This document shows, one piece after another, positions 1 to 7,632 of a stretch of DNA of 16,809 bases. The notes under the pieces were generated by a model. The model was not told where the DNA came from and did not search any database. It worked only from the letters and a program-made list of their open reading frames with translations. A program made the translations under genes and the position numbers. Numbering within the stretch: position 1 is the first letter of the stretch; each line of letters opens with the position of its first letter. Source of the stretch: Ignavibacteriales bacterium UBA1304 (GTDB lineage: Bacteria; Bacteroidota; Ignavibacteria; Ignavibacteriales; Ignavibacteriaceae); NCBI GenBank assembly GCA_002307295.1, contig DBTY01000054.1, positions 1 through 16,809 on the forward strand, read 5' to 3'.

Positions 1-237
1 CTTCGTTTTGGACGGATGTGAAAATTGTTAGGCGGAAATTTTATTAATATATTATCTGATGAAGTTTCTCTTGGGTATGCAAACGGTAGAATAACTGAAG
101 ATTTTCTCAAAGCCAACTGTGGCGGCATTAACCAATATTTTTATGTGTGCGAACCTCCGCCTATGATGGACTCTATTGAAAAGGATTTAACGAATTTAAA
201 AGTAAATGAAAACATTATAGTAAAAGAAGAATTCTAA
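1..237 (+). pseudogene. 3' end of a ferredoxin/flavodoxin reductase-type FAD/NAD(P) oxidoreductase, apparently broken
   Basis: The frame at 22-237 encodes the C-terminal part of the NAD(P)-binding domain of the ferredoxin-NADP+ reductase superfamily. Recognisable pieces are NFINILSDE, GYANGRI, the segment FYVCEPPPMMDSIEKDL and the final IVKEEF. In this family the motif is normally C-G-P-P-x-M and contacts the nicotinamide. Here the glycine codon is GAA (Glu). The frame is closed upstream by TGA at 19-21, so the catalytic N-terminal part is not continuous with this piece. Either a nonsense mutation or a small indel is possible, because another frame reads SFWTDVK directly upstream and would join if one A were removed. 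The window edge prevents a decision. The TTG at 25 is the first possible start but is not a plausible native start. The family call is fairly secure; the broken state is inferred. Confidence 0.6.
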
Positions 238-270
238 ATGCTAAGAATTCTATATTTAGATAGCATAGGT

Positions 271-299
271 TTGACTGTTAATAAAATATAAAAAATAAT
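271..299 (+). promoter_or_regulatory. Candidate sigma-70-like promoter upstream of ppk2
   Basis: TTGACT (271-276) and AATAAT (294-299) are separated by 17 bp, each one base from the -35/-10 consensus. Transcription would begin near 305-307 and give a leader of only about a dozen bases before the ATG at 318, with the GAGG ribosome-binding sequence (308-311) right at the 5' end. That is tight, so this is tentative. The region is very AT-rich, which makes chance matches to the -10 likely. Confidence 0.3.
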
Positions 300-317
300 T
301 AACAATTGAGGCAAAAC

Positions 318-1124
318 ATGAGTAAAAAGAAAGACAAACCGGAAATAACGGGGCAGGAACCAGAGATTACTAAAAAAGACTATAAGGGGACGCTTCACAA
401 ATTACAGGTGGAGCTTGTTAAGCTTCAGAAGCATTTTATAGGATGTAACGATAAAATTTTAATAATTCTGGAAGGGCGGGATGGATCTGGCAAAGATGGA
501 GCTATCAAGCGCATTATAGAACATCTTAGTCCCCGCGAAACTCGCGTAGTAGCTCTTGGCAAACCTTCCGACAGGGACAGTTCGTCCTGGTACTTTCAGC
601 GGTACGTCCCTTATCTGCCTGCCGCTCAGGAACTTGTTCTTTTTAACCGCAGCTGGTATAACCGCGCAGGAGTAGAGCGCGTTATGGGATTTTGCACCGA
701 CGCCGAATATGAAGAGTTTATTAGCACGGTAGCAAACTTTGAAAATATGCTGATGGGCTCTGGAATAAAGCTCGTAAAATATTATCTCGATATCAGCAAG
801 GATGAACAAGAGAAACGCTTAAGGGACCGCAAAAAAGATCCGCTTAAACAGTGGAAAATTAGTCCGATAGACGAACAGGCGCTTAAACTTTGGAAAGAGT
901 ACAGCCATGCCCGTAACGAAATGCTGGCGCGTACAAATAACCCTGCCGCGCCGTGGACAATTGTCCGGGCTAATGATAAACAGCTTGCCCGTATCAACCT
1001 GATAAAGGACTTATTAAGCAGACTTCACTATGCAGATAAAGATAAGCAGCTTGTTCAGCCAGACCCTAAGATCGTATTTAAATACGACGCCTTAAACCTT
1101 GAAAATGGCTGGTTAGCAAAATAA
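318..1124 (+). CDS. ppk2: Polyphosphate kinase 2 (PPK2 family, class I-like) with a substituted Walker B aspartate
   Basis: PPK2 enzymes transfer phosphate between polyphosphate and nucleoside di/triphosphates. The class I single-domain type mainly makes NTP from NDP and polyphosphate in the cytoplasm. The 268-residue product starts at the ATG at 318, preceded by GAGG at 308-311; a TTG at 306 in the same frame is less likely. Visible motifs are Walker A GRDGSGKDG (residues 53-61, Lys59), DRDSSSWYFQRYVPYLPAA, the lid segment SWYNRAGVERVMGF (112-125), then DPLKQWKISPID and the APW...AND(D)K block near the C terminus. The oddity is residue 110: the family motif is LFDRSWYNR, but here it reads LFNRSWYNR (codon AAC at 645-647), replacing the Walker B Asp needed for Mg2+/phosphate chemistry. 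All else looks intact, so the protein is probably made but may be impaired or altered. It stands alone, with 167 bp to the next gene. Confidence 0.93.
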   Translation: MSKKKDKPEITGQEPEITKKDYKGTLHKLQVELVKLQKHFIGCNDKILIILEGRDGSGKDGAIKRIIEHLSPRETRVVALGKPSDRDSSSWYFQRYVPYLPAAQELVLFNRSWYNRAGVERVMGFCTDAEYEEFISTVANFENMLMGSGIKLVKYYLDISKDEQEKRLRDRKKDPLKQWKISPIDEQALKLWKEYSHARNEMLARTNNPAAPWTIVRANDKQLARINLIKDLLSRLHYADKDKQLVQPDPKIVFKYDALNLENGWLAK

Positions 1125-1291
1125 TCAGCAATAGGTAAAAAAGTTTATCAGCCGGGCTATTAATGGCTTTGGTTTAGTTGAACTATTTACTAACTGACAT
1201 ATGTTTTAAATATAGCAATAAGAATACGGATTATTCAAAGCATGCTAAATAATAAGCTAAGATATTTTAATTTATAAGGAATTGAAAAATT

Positions 1292-2317
1292 ATGACTCAA
1301 CAAAAAAATAACAGACAAATTATTTTAATAAAAAGACCCATAGGAAAACCTGACGAGAATTGTTTCAAATTGGTTACGTCGGAAACGCCGGAACCTGCAA
1401 ACGGACAAGTATTATTGCAAACGCAATATATTTCTGTAGATCCATATATGCGCGGCAGAATGAACGATAAAAAATCTTATGTTCCGCCATTTAAATTAGA
1501 TGAGCCGATGAACGGAGGAGTAATTGGAAAAGTTATTGAATCAAAAACCGATGGTCTGAAAAAAGGAGATTTTGTGGTTGGTAATCTTGGATGGCAGGAT
1601 TTTTCAGTGGCTGGAGAAAAAGAAGTAAGGAAAATAAATCCAGATATCGCGCCAATTAGCGCTTCGCTTGGAGCATTGGGAATGACTGGGCTTACGGCGT
1701 ATTTTGGATTATTAGATATTGGCAAACCAAAACATGGAGAGACTGTAGTCGTCTCTGGCGCGGCTGGCGCGGTAGGTACGCTTGTGGGGCAGATAGCTAA
1801 AATTAAAGGATGCCGCGTTGTAGGTATAGCCGGGTCGGACAAGAAAGTAAAATACTTAGTAGACGAGCTGGGGTTTGACGCTGCAATAAATTATAAAAGC
1901 GTTCCGGATTTGAATGAAGCTCTGAGCGAAGCTTGTCCCAAAGGCGTTGACGTTTATTTTGATAATGTTGGCGGCGAAATTTCTGACGCGGTGATTGCAT
2001 TGATAAATAATCATGCCCGTATTCCTCTTTGCGGACAAATATCTTTATACAATGAAGAACGCATACCGATTGGTCCGCGTATTCAGCCGGCATTGCTTAC
2101 AAATAGCGCTCTGATGCAGGGATTTATAGTCCGTAATTATGAAGACCGTTTTGGAGAGGGGATAGTTCAGTTAGCTCAATGGCTTAAAGAAAATAAACTG
2201 AAATATGCCGAGGAAATAATTGAAGGATTGGAGAATGCGCCAAAGGCTTTTTTAGGGCTGTTTGCCGGAGAAAATCTTGGCAAACAACTTGTAAAAGTTT
2301 CGCCTGATCCTGATTGA
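1292..2317 (+). CDS. curA: NADPH-dependent reductase of the CurA/YncB (leukotriene B4 12-hydroxydehydrogenase-like) MDR family
   Basis: This is a zinc-independent medium-chain dehydrogenase/reductase that reduces the activated double bond of enones and related aldehydes in the cytoplasm using NADPH; E. coli CurA acts on curcumin. The 341-residue product is close to E. coli CurA in length. It matches that family along its whole length: VDPYMRGRM near residue 50, GWQDF near 105, LGMTGLTAYFGLLDIGKPK, the Rossmann loop GAAGAVG (156-162), GCRVVGIAG, CPKGVDVYFDNVGG, and ARIPLCGQIS, with GLENAPKAFLGLFAGENLGK at the C terminus. No structural-zinc cysteine cluster is seen, as expected. The start is supported by AAGGAA about ten bases upstream. 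Physiological substrate is unknown, probably quinone-like or unsaturated carbonyl compounds. The gene appears to be a single transcription unit. Confidence 0.9.
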   Translation: MTQQKNNRQIILIKRPIGKPDENCFKLVTSETPEPANGQVLLQTQYISVDPYMRGRMNDKKSYVPPFKLDEPMNGGVIGKVIESKTDGLKKGDFVVGNLGWQDFSVAGEKEVRKINPDIAPISASLGALGMTGLTAYFGLLDIGKPKHGETVVVSGAAGAVGTLVGQIAKIKGCRVVGIAGSDKKVKYLVDELGFDAAINYKSVPDLNEALSEACPKGVDVYFDNVGGEISDAVIALINNHARIPLCGQISLYNEERIPIGPRIQPALLTNSALMQGFIVRNYEDRFGEGIVQLAQWLKENKLKYAEEIIEGLENAPKAFLGLFAGENLGKQLVKVSPDPD

Positions 2318-2422
2318 GTAAAAAACTTTTAATATGAATCATAAAGTATTAAATAATATAAAAATTAAAAAAGAAGAAAAATAAAATGACGCCATTCCGC
2401 GACCAAAAAGGACACGAGTCGG

Positions 2423-2453
2423 TAGAAAGCGCTCCTTCCAGGAGCGCTTTCTA
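2423..2453. other. Perfect 14-bp stem with a 3-nt loop between curA and the permease gene
   Basis: The arms TAGAAAGCGCTCCT (2423-2436) and AGGAGCGCTTTCTA (2440-2453) are exact reverse complements around TCC. There is no T-run on either side, so it is not a standard intrinsic terminator. It could still stop RNA polymerase or protect the curA 3' end, or be a REP-like repeat unit. A 22-codon reading frame starting at ATG 2385 runs through it and ends just after the stem, but nothing supports that it is translated. Confidence 0.5.
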
Positions 2454-2502
2454 AATTGGCAAAGAATAATGCCGACATTAAAAGTTATTTAACTGATAAA
2501 AT

Positions 2503-2895
2503 ATGAAAATGATATATCGGAATATGGAAAGGGGCTTTGAAAGGCTTACGGCTTTTGTTACTATTCTTCTTGGCAATTCAATTACATTTATTATTGCGCT
2601 ATGCATGGTTGTATTCTGGCTCACAAACAAAAAGTTTTACACGCAAGATATCCATTCCAGCATTGGCGACGTAATTCTTGGCGTTACTTTTTTATGTCTG
2701 TTTATAATTCAAAAAGCATTTGTACATTTTTCCTCTTCGCTTAATTTAAAAGTAAATGAACTTGTAGCCTCTCATGCTCCGGCAAATAATACTGTGATTA
2801 ACGCAGAACAAAAAACAGAAGACGAGATAGCCGAACTTTCCAAAGAATACGCTGAATTAGCTAAGCAGTTAAAAGAAGACGAAAAAAAACTTTAA
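2503..2895 (+). CDS. Low-affinity iron permease family small membrane protein
   Basis: The 130-residue protein matches the short bacterial 'low affinity iron permease' family. An amphipathic N terminus (FERLTAFVTILLG) is followed by a membrane segment at about residues 22-41 (ITFIIALCMVVFWLT) and another at about 55-72 (VILGVTFLCLFIIQ). A conserved cytoplasmic tail follows, with LNLKVNELVASH, INAEQKTEDEIAEL and a charged coiled coil to the end. The family name comes from fungal Fet4-like proteins; iron transport has not been well shown for the short bacterial versions, so the role is uncertain. The ATG at 2503 or the one at 2509 could be the start, and no clear ribosome-binding sequence precedes either. 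Stop is TAA. Flanking gaps of about 150-190 bp suggest independent transcription. Confidence 0.78.
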   Translation: MKMIYRNMERGFERLTAFVTILLGNSITFIIALCMVVFWLTNKKFYTQDIHSSIGDVILGVTFLCLFIIQKAFVHFSSSLNLKVNELVASHAPANNTVINAEQKTEDEIAELSKEYAELAKQLKEDEKKL

Positions 2896-3048
2896 CCTGA
2901 TATTTGTCGTATAAAAAGACTAAATTACGTAAACATAGCGTATGTTGTTTTAAGAAAAATATGTTTTGGAAAAGAAATGATTTTTTAGGATAAGTTATTA
3001 CTGCATTAGAATCTGAAATTAATTATTAAATAATAAACGAGATGCGCC

Positions 3049-3492
3049 ATGAATATTTATATATACGAGAATGAAATGAATCTGCTGCCGCCTGCTGATT
3101 TAGGAGCTGAAATTATGATATTGCAGGAAGAATTGCTAAATGAGCGGGAACGGAATCTTAGAACAATTGCGGACTTTATGAATTACCGCCGCCGTATTGA
3201 AAGGAGCGGCAATAAAATTGCAATGGAAGATAAAAAGGAGCTGCTATTATCTCTTTTAGACATTTCCGGCGATATGGAAAAATTGCAGCATGCCCAAAAC
3301 AAAGAGGATAGAAATAGCGTAAAAGAAATTCATAAAAAACTACTTACAGTATTAGAAAAAAATGGAGTCGTCTCATTTGAAAGCATAGGCAAGCCGTTTA
3401 ATTATAATCTGCATGAAGCAATAGCCGCAGTTAATGAAGAAGGAATTGTTACAGGCATTGTTGTCGGCGAGGTTAGCCGCAGCTATATGTGA
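3049..3492 (+). CDS. grpE: GrpE nucleotide-exchange factor, truncated by a premature TGA
   Basis: GrpE releases ADP from DnaK and works with J-domain proteins such as the next gene. The N-terminal coiled coil (about residues 20-45) leads into DFMNYRRRIER (43-52), KELLLSLLDI, LLTVLEKNGVVSFESIGKPFNYNLHEAI and GIVVGEVSRSYM, where the frame ends at TGA 3490-3492. Family members continue with a tryptophan or similar residue and an LLRPA-type strand. Reading on in the same frame past the TGA gives NNMLLCTAQVSVAENDN and stops at TGA 3553-3555, exactly the expected missing tail. This implies a TGG-to-TGA nonsense mutation, plus a probable LRPA-to-LCTA change. About 20 residues of the beta domain that contacts DnaK are lost. 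It may be a second, decaying copy, since grpE is normally essential. It sits 96 bp before the J-domain gene. Confidence 0.85.
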   Translation: MNIYIYENEMNLLPPADLGAEIMILQEELLNERERNLRTIADFMNYRRRIERSGNKIAMEDKKELLLSLLDISGDMEKLQHAQNKEDRNSVKEIHKKLLTVLEKNGVVSFESIGKPFNYNLHEAIAAVNEEGIVTGIVVGEVSRSYM

Positions 3493-3588
3493 AATAATAT
3501 GCTGCTATGCACGGCGCAAGTTAGCGTTGCTGAAAATGACAACCATCGCGTCTGATATCTTTTGAGATAATTATAAAACGGGAAAACA

Positions 3589-4515
3589 ATGAATTATAAA
3601 GATTATTATAAAGATTTAGGAGTTGCAAAAAATGCGACTTCTGCAGAAATAAAAAAAGCGTACAGAGCTCTCGCTAATAAATATCATCCGGATAAGAATA
3701 ATGGGGATAAAACAGCCGAAGAAAAATTCAAGGTTATAAGCGAGGCAAATCAGGTTCTTAGCGATCCCGTTAAGCGAAAAAAGTACGATCAGTTTGGAGC
3801 TGATTGGAAGCGCTATGAAGATGCTGGCGCGCAGCCGGGCGGATTTAACTGGTCAAAGTATACAAACAGCCGGGGCGGTCAAACAAATGGTTCAGGAGCT
3901 AATGAATCTGATAATATGTTTTCGGACGGAGGAATTAACGATCTTTTTGAAACGCTGTTTGGGCAGCGGACTTCGCAACGCCGTGGGCGCCGAAGCGCCG
4001 CAAGCAAAGGAGCCGATATAAAAACTGAAACGACTCTTTCAATTGAAGAAGCGTATAATGGCGCAACAAGGCTTATTAAGCTTGACAGCCAAACTATTAA
4101 AGTCTCAATAAAGCCAGGCATAGCGGACGGTCAAATGCTGAGAATTGCGGGTAAAGGCGGGGCTGGATTAAACGGCGGGCCAAATGGCAATTTGTATATT
4201 ACAATAAATATTGCGCCGAACCCGGAATTTTTCCGTAAGGAGGACGATCTCTATTGCAATCTTCCGCTTAAACTGTACACTGCCGTTATTGGCGGAAAAG
4301 TTGAAATCAAAACATTGAAAGGCAAAGTGACAATAGATATTCCAAAGGGGACTCCAAATGGCAAAGAGCTCAGGCTCAGAGGGCTTGGAATGCCGGTCTA
4401 TGCAAAGAAAAATGAGTTCGGAAATCTGTATGTGAAAATAAACATTTTACTGCCGGAAAATCTTACAGATGAAGAATTGGAATTGTTTAAAAAATTGGCG
4501 GAACTGCGGAAATAA
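3589..4515 (+). CDS. cbpA: CbpA-type DnaJ co-chaperone (J domain, no zinc finger)
   Basis: The product stimulates the ATPase of DnaK/Hsp70 and delivers unfolded substrates in the cytoplasm. The 308-residue protein starts with a J domain (about residues 4-70) carrying the HPD motif at 33-35 (YHPDKN), ending in KRKKYDQFGADW. A Gly/Asn/Ser-rich linker follows (about 80-145, with NDLFETLFGQR and an arginine-rich stretch). The two C-terminal substrate-binding beta domains come next (GADIKTETTLSIEEAYNGATR; GKGGAGLNGGPNGNLYI; IPKGTPNGKELRLRGLGMPVY). The CxxCxGxG zinc-finger repeats of true DnaJ are absent, which places it in the CbpA/DnaJ type II group. The start is the first ATG of the frame, with no strong ribosome-binding sequence. 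It lies just after grpE, a common pairing, and is followed by a strong terminator. It looks intact. Confidence 0.92.
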   Translation: MNYKDYYKDLGVAKNATSAEIKKAYRALANKYHPDKNNGDKTAEEKFKVISEANQVLSDPVKRKKYDQFGADWKRYEDAGAQPGGFNWSKYTNSRGGQTNGSGANESDNMFSDGGINDLFETLFGQRTSQRRGRRSAASKGADIKTETTLSIEEAYNGATRLIKLDSQTIKVSIKPGIADGQMLRIAGKGGAGLNGGPNGNLYITINIAPNPEFFRKEDDLYCNLPLKLYTAVIGGKVEIKTLKGKVTIDIPKGTPNGKELRLRGLGMPVYAKKNEFGNLYVKINILLPENLTDEELELFKKLAELRK

Positions 4516-4537
4516 AATATTCTAAAAATTTGAAAGC

Positions 4538-4580
4538 AAAAAAAAGAGACGTCCCGATAAATCGGGACGTCTCTTTTTTT
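4538..4580. terminator. Strong bidirectional intrinsic terminator
   Basis: A perfect 13-bp stem, GAGACGTCCCGAT (4546-4558) and ATCGGGACGTCTC (4561-4573), is flanked by an A-run (4538-4545) on the left and a T-run (4574-4580) on the right. It therefore works on both strands and separates the convergent J-domain gene (+) and prolyl oligopeptidase gene (-). Confidence 0.92.
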
Positions 4581-4608
4581 ATCAGTAATACAAAAATAAC
4601 TAAGACTA

Positions 4609-6723
4609 TTAATACTTCGGAACTATATCCATATTATAAAATATGAATGAAAATATGTCGGCGTTTACTTCAATACGTTTTGAAGTAGAGCTGCTGCCAT
4701 GTCCGGATTTTGTTTCAATCCTAATTAAAGTAGGGCTAAGTCCTTTGTATTTATCCTGTAATGCGGCCATATATTTAAATGAGTGAGCTGGCACTACTCT
4801 GTCGTCGTGGTCGGCGGTAGTTGCAAGTATAGCCGGGTACTCGACGCCTGCCTTAATATTATGCAGCGGGGAGTATTTGTACAGATTGGTAAATTGTATT
4901 GAGTCTGCTGCGGAACCGTAATCGGAAGCCCAGTTCCAGCCGATAGTAAATTTTTCGTAGCGGAGCATATCCATTACGCCAACTTCGGGAACGGCAACGC
5001 GGAATAAATCGGGGCGCTGATTTACAACTGCGCCAACTAGAAGACCTCCGTTAGAGCCTCCGTTAATAGCAAGTCTTTTGCGTGAAGTATACTTTTCGTT
5101 AATGAGGTATTCGGCGGCGGCAATGCAGTCGTCAAATACATTTTGTTTATTTAATTTTATCCCAGCCTGATGCCATTTTTCGCCATATTCATTTCCTCCG
5201 CGCAAATTAGCCACAACATAAATTCCGCCTTGTTCAAGCCACGCCAATGTAACGGGATTAAAGCCGGGAGTAAGGCTTATATTAAATCCGCCGTAACCAT
5301 AAAGCAAGGTAGGGTTTGTTCCGTCAAGCGCAATATCCTTTTTCATAAGGATAAACATTGGAATCTTTTCGCCGTCTTTACTTTTATAAAAAACCTGTTT
5401 TGTAGTATAATCTTCCGTTTTAAAATCTATTTCAGGTTTGCGGAACAACGACGATTTTTTAGAGTTTATATTGTATGCATAAATTGTAGTTGGGCACAGA
5501 TAAGAAGTGTAAGCGTAAAATACGTCCGTGTCTATTTTGTATCCTCCAAATCCGGATACAGTTCCTAATCCGGGGAGGGAAATTTCGTTTTCAAATTTGC
5601 CATTATAATCAAATACTTCAGTTCTGTTGGTAACGTCCTTCATATAAGTGATTATTATTTTGCCGCCGGCAGTACTGGCTTCGCTAATAGGATAATCGCG
5701 TTCTGGAATTAAAGTAACCCAATTGGATTCTTCCGGTTTTTTTGTGTCAATCAAAACAACTTTGCCGTTAGGCGCATTTTTTACAGTGTGAACAATTAAC
5801 TTATCGCCGATGTTATCAAGCGGAGAAATCTGATCGTCCATAGTCGTAACTATAGGTAGAAAGTCAGCCTGGTCTTTTGTAAGATCCTTATAATAAAGCG
5901 AGTTGCCGTTGCCGCCGCCTGCGCCATATAAGAAAAGGAAGCGGTCGTCTTCAGTCAGACCGGCAGAGAAAAAGAGAAGCGGATTTTTATCCTGGTAAAT
6001 AAGTTGGTCTTTGCTCTGGTTGTCGCCGAGTTTATGAAAATAAACTTTATGAAATTCGTTTTTTTCTGAAAGGGATTTGTCTTTTACTTTAGGCGCGTCA
6101 TACCGGCTGTAATAAAATCCGTCTCCTTTCCAGCTTGCGTCTGAAAATTTAACCCAGGCAAGAGAGTCCTTTAATTTTGTTTTTGTAGCTACGTCTAAAA
6201 CATAAAATTCCTGCCAGTCGGAACCGCTTCTTGAGATTGAATAAGCTAAGTATTTCTGATCTTTTGAAAGCGCAGAGCTTGTGAGTCTGACTGTTCCGTC
6301 TTCGGAAAGCTTATTCGGGTCAATGAGAACTTCCGGCGTTCCGTTCATTCCTTTTTGTATATAAAGAACCGCCTGATTTTGCAGTCCGTCATTTTTTGAG
6401 AATAAATAAATATCGCCGTGTTTGGAAGGAGCGGAATAACGGGGATAATTATAAATTTTTTCGATGCGTTCTTTTATTTGATTTCTGAAAGGAATTTTGC
6501 CAAGATAATCAAACGTAAGTTTGTTTTGTTCCGCTACCCAGCTTTCAACTTCCGGCGCGCGGTCGTTTTCAAGCCATCTGTATGGATCGGCTACGGTAAC
6601 GCCAAAATAAGTATCTGTCTGATCTGTCTTTTTTGTAACCGGATATTTTAATGGTTGTGAATTTATCATACTCGTAGAAAATGTTAAAACTAAAAAGAGA
6701 AAAATATACTTCTTAACTAACAT
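4609..6723 (-). CDS. Exported prolyl oligopeptidase (peptidase family S9A)
   Basis: This serine peptidase cleaves short peptides after proline. The 704-residue product starts with a signal peptide (basic MLVKK, hydrophobic core, cut near residue 22-23 at INS-Q), so the enzyme is exported. The mature start (YPVTKKTDQTDTYFG, DPYRWLEND) is the classic S9A N terminus. A seven-bladed beta-propeller spans about residues 75-430 and the alpha/beta hydrolase domain follows. The triad is Ser557 in GGSNGG (codon complementary to 5053-5055), Asp640 in ADHDDRVVP and His675 in SGHGSS, aligning with Ser554, Asp641 and His680 of porcine prolyl oligopeptidase. GGANGG-like oxyanion context and NLRGGNEYGEKWHQAG are also intact. 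GGAG lies seven bases before the start. No lesion is seen, unlike in several plus-strand genes. Likely role is peptide scavenging in the periplasm. Confidence 0.95.
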   Translation of the reverse strand: MLVKKYIFLFLVLTFSTSMINSQPLKYPVTKKTDQTDTYFGVTVADPYRWLENDRAPEVESWVAEQNKLTFDYLGKIPFRNQIKERIEKIYNYPRYSAPSKHGDIYLFSKNDGLQNQAVLYIQKGMNGTPEVLIDPNKLSEDGTVRLTSSALSKDQKYLAYSISRSGSDWQEFYVLDVATKTKLKDSLAWVKFSDASWKGDGFYYSRYDAPKVKDKSLSEKNEFHKVYFHKLGDNQSKDQLIYQDKNPLLFFSAGLTEDDRFLFLYGAGGGNGNSLYYKDLTKDQADFLPIVTTMDDQISPLDNIGDKLIVHTVKNAPNGKVVLIDTKKPEESNWVTLIPERDYPISEASTAGGKIIITYMKDVTNRTEVFDYNGKFENEISLPGLGTVSGFGGYKIDTDVFYAYTSYLCPTTIYAYNINSKKSSLFRKPEIDFKTEDYTTKQVFYKSKDGEKIPMFILMKKDIALDGTNPTLLYGYGGFNISLTPGFNPVTLAWLEQGGIYVVANLRGGNEYGEKWHQAGIKLNKQNVFDDCIAAAEYLINEKYTSRKRLAINGGSNGGLLVGAVVNQRPDLFRVAVPEVGVMDMLRYEKFTIGWNWASDYGSAADSIQFTNLYKYSPLHNIKAGVEYPAILATTADHDDRVVPAHSFKYMAALQDKYKGLSPTLIRIETKSGHGSSSTSKRIEVNADIFSFIFYNMDIVPKY

Positions 6724-6858
6724 ATAAACTCCAAAAAATTATATATGCAATTTATGCAGGTTTTACTTACATAAACAAACCTTCCGTGTAATTAATTATC
6801 CTTTTATCATTTAGGAGATGAAGAAGAGCTATATGAAGAAATTTTATCGCGCCAGAAA

Positions 6859-7632
6859 TTAGTTTACGTATGCATCTAATCTTGTTTTATAGTTCCAATT
6901 ATACATAACAATCTTAATGCTCTTTTTTTCTGCCGGTATTATGGCTGCGCCGTTATATCTTTTTATTGGGAACCAAAGCAGTATTGTTTTGGAAGAAGTT
7001 TTGCCAAAATCGATTTCGCCATGGGCAAAATCTTTTTTATTATGCAAATCAAATATGCGGTCGTTCTCTTTGTATTCTTCTACAGTAGCAGGCTCAATCT
7101 GTCCCCCTTTGTTATCTTCAAAAAAGAAGCTCCATCTGTTAAGGTCTAACGTTTCTTCAGTATAAGAAGAACTGAGTTCAAGCCATATCAAAATGTGATC
7201 TGACGTTTTGAATTTTTTTACATAGCTGTTTTTATATTCATCTTTTTCGGCGATAGACATTCCCGATAGCTTTGCAAACTCATTAATTCCGGCTTCAATA
7301 AGAGCTGAATCTAAAAGCGTAGCCTCTGCTGAAATTGGCTCTCTATTTGGTCCGCCAAAGGCTCCGCCGCTGGCGCCATTTCCGGAGCCTATGCCTGGGA
7401 GCGACATTCCGGGAATAGAACTTCTTTCCGACTCTCCGTTGCCGAGACGAAAAGTTTTGCTTTCCCATTCTTTGTAAAAATCTCCAAGTGCAATTGAGTT
7501 TATTTCATTGGATCGTTTAGCTGAAAAATCTCTTTCGTTTGGTTTGCCCGAAGAACATCCGTAAAATGAAACCGCGGCTAAAAGAAACGCGTTTAGTAAA
7601 ACTGATATGTGAAATATTCTATTTGTTTTCAT
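6859..7632 (-). CDS. Putative lipoprotein of unknown function
   Basis: From the ATG at 7632 the protein has 257 residues and begins with a lipoprotein-type signal: hydrophobic segment, then YGC at Cys26 followed by SSGK. The motif is relaxed at -3, as often seen in Bacteroidota. A TTG nine bases upstream is an alternative start. A Gly/Ser/Pro-rich stretch (about residues 65-90, PGIGSGNGASGGAFGGPN) may be a flexible linker. The C-terminal half (about 100-257) is a mixed alpha/beta region without a motif I recognise; it includes LDLNRWSFFFEDNKGGQIEPATVEEY and ILLWFPIKRYNGAAII. The start overlaps the end of the upstream lipoprotein gene by 14 bp, so the two are almost certainly co-transcribed and translationally coupled. 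Function unknown; probably an envelope protein acting with its neighbour. Confidence 0.75.
   Translation of the reverse strand: MKTNRIFHISVLLNAFLLAAVSFYGCSSGKPNERDFSAKRSNEINSIALGDFYKEWESKTFRLGNGESERSSIPGMSLPGIGSGNGASGGAFGGPNREPISAEATLLDSALIEAGINEFAKLSGMSIAEKDEYKNSYVKKFKTSDHILIWLELSSSYTEETLDLNRWSFFFEDNKGGQIEPATVEEYKENDRIFDLHNKKDFAHGEIDFGKTSSKTILLWFPIKRYNGAAIIPAEKKSIKIVMYNWNYKTRLDAYVN

Noticed and set aside
19..3492. TGA recoded as tryptophan, explaining the broken reductase and grpE
   Set aside because: Tryptophan is encoded by TGG throughout, long intact genes contain no in-frame TGA, and TGA serves as the stop of curA and of the intron reverse transcriptase.
6818..6862. 14-codon frame MKKSYMKKFYRARN on the plus strand
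   Set aside because: Too short, the GGAG directly abuts the ATG, and it overlaps the end of the minus-strand lipoprotein gene.
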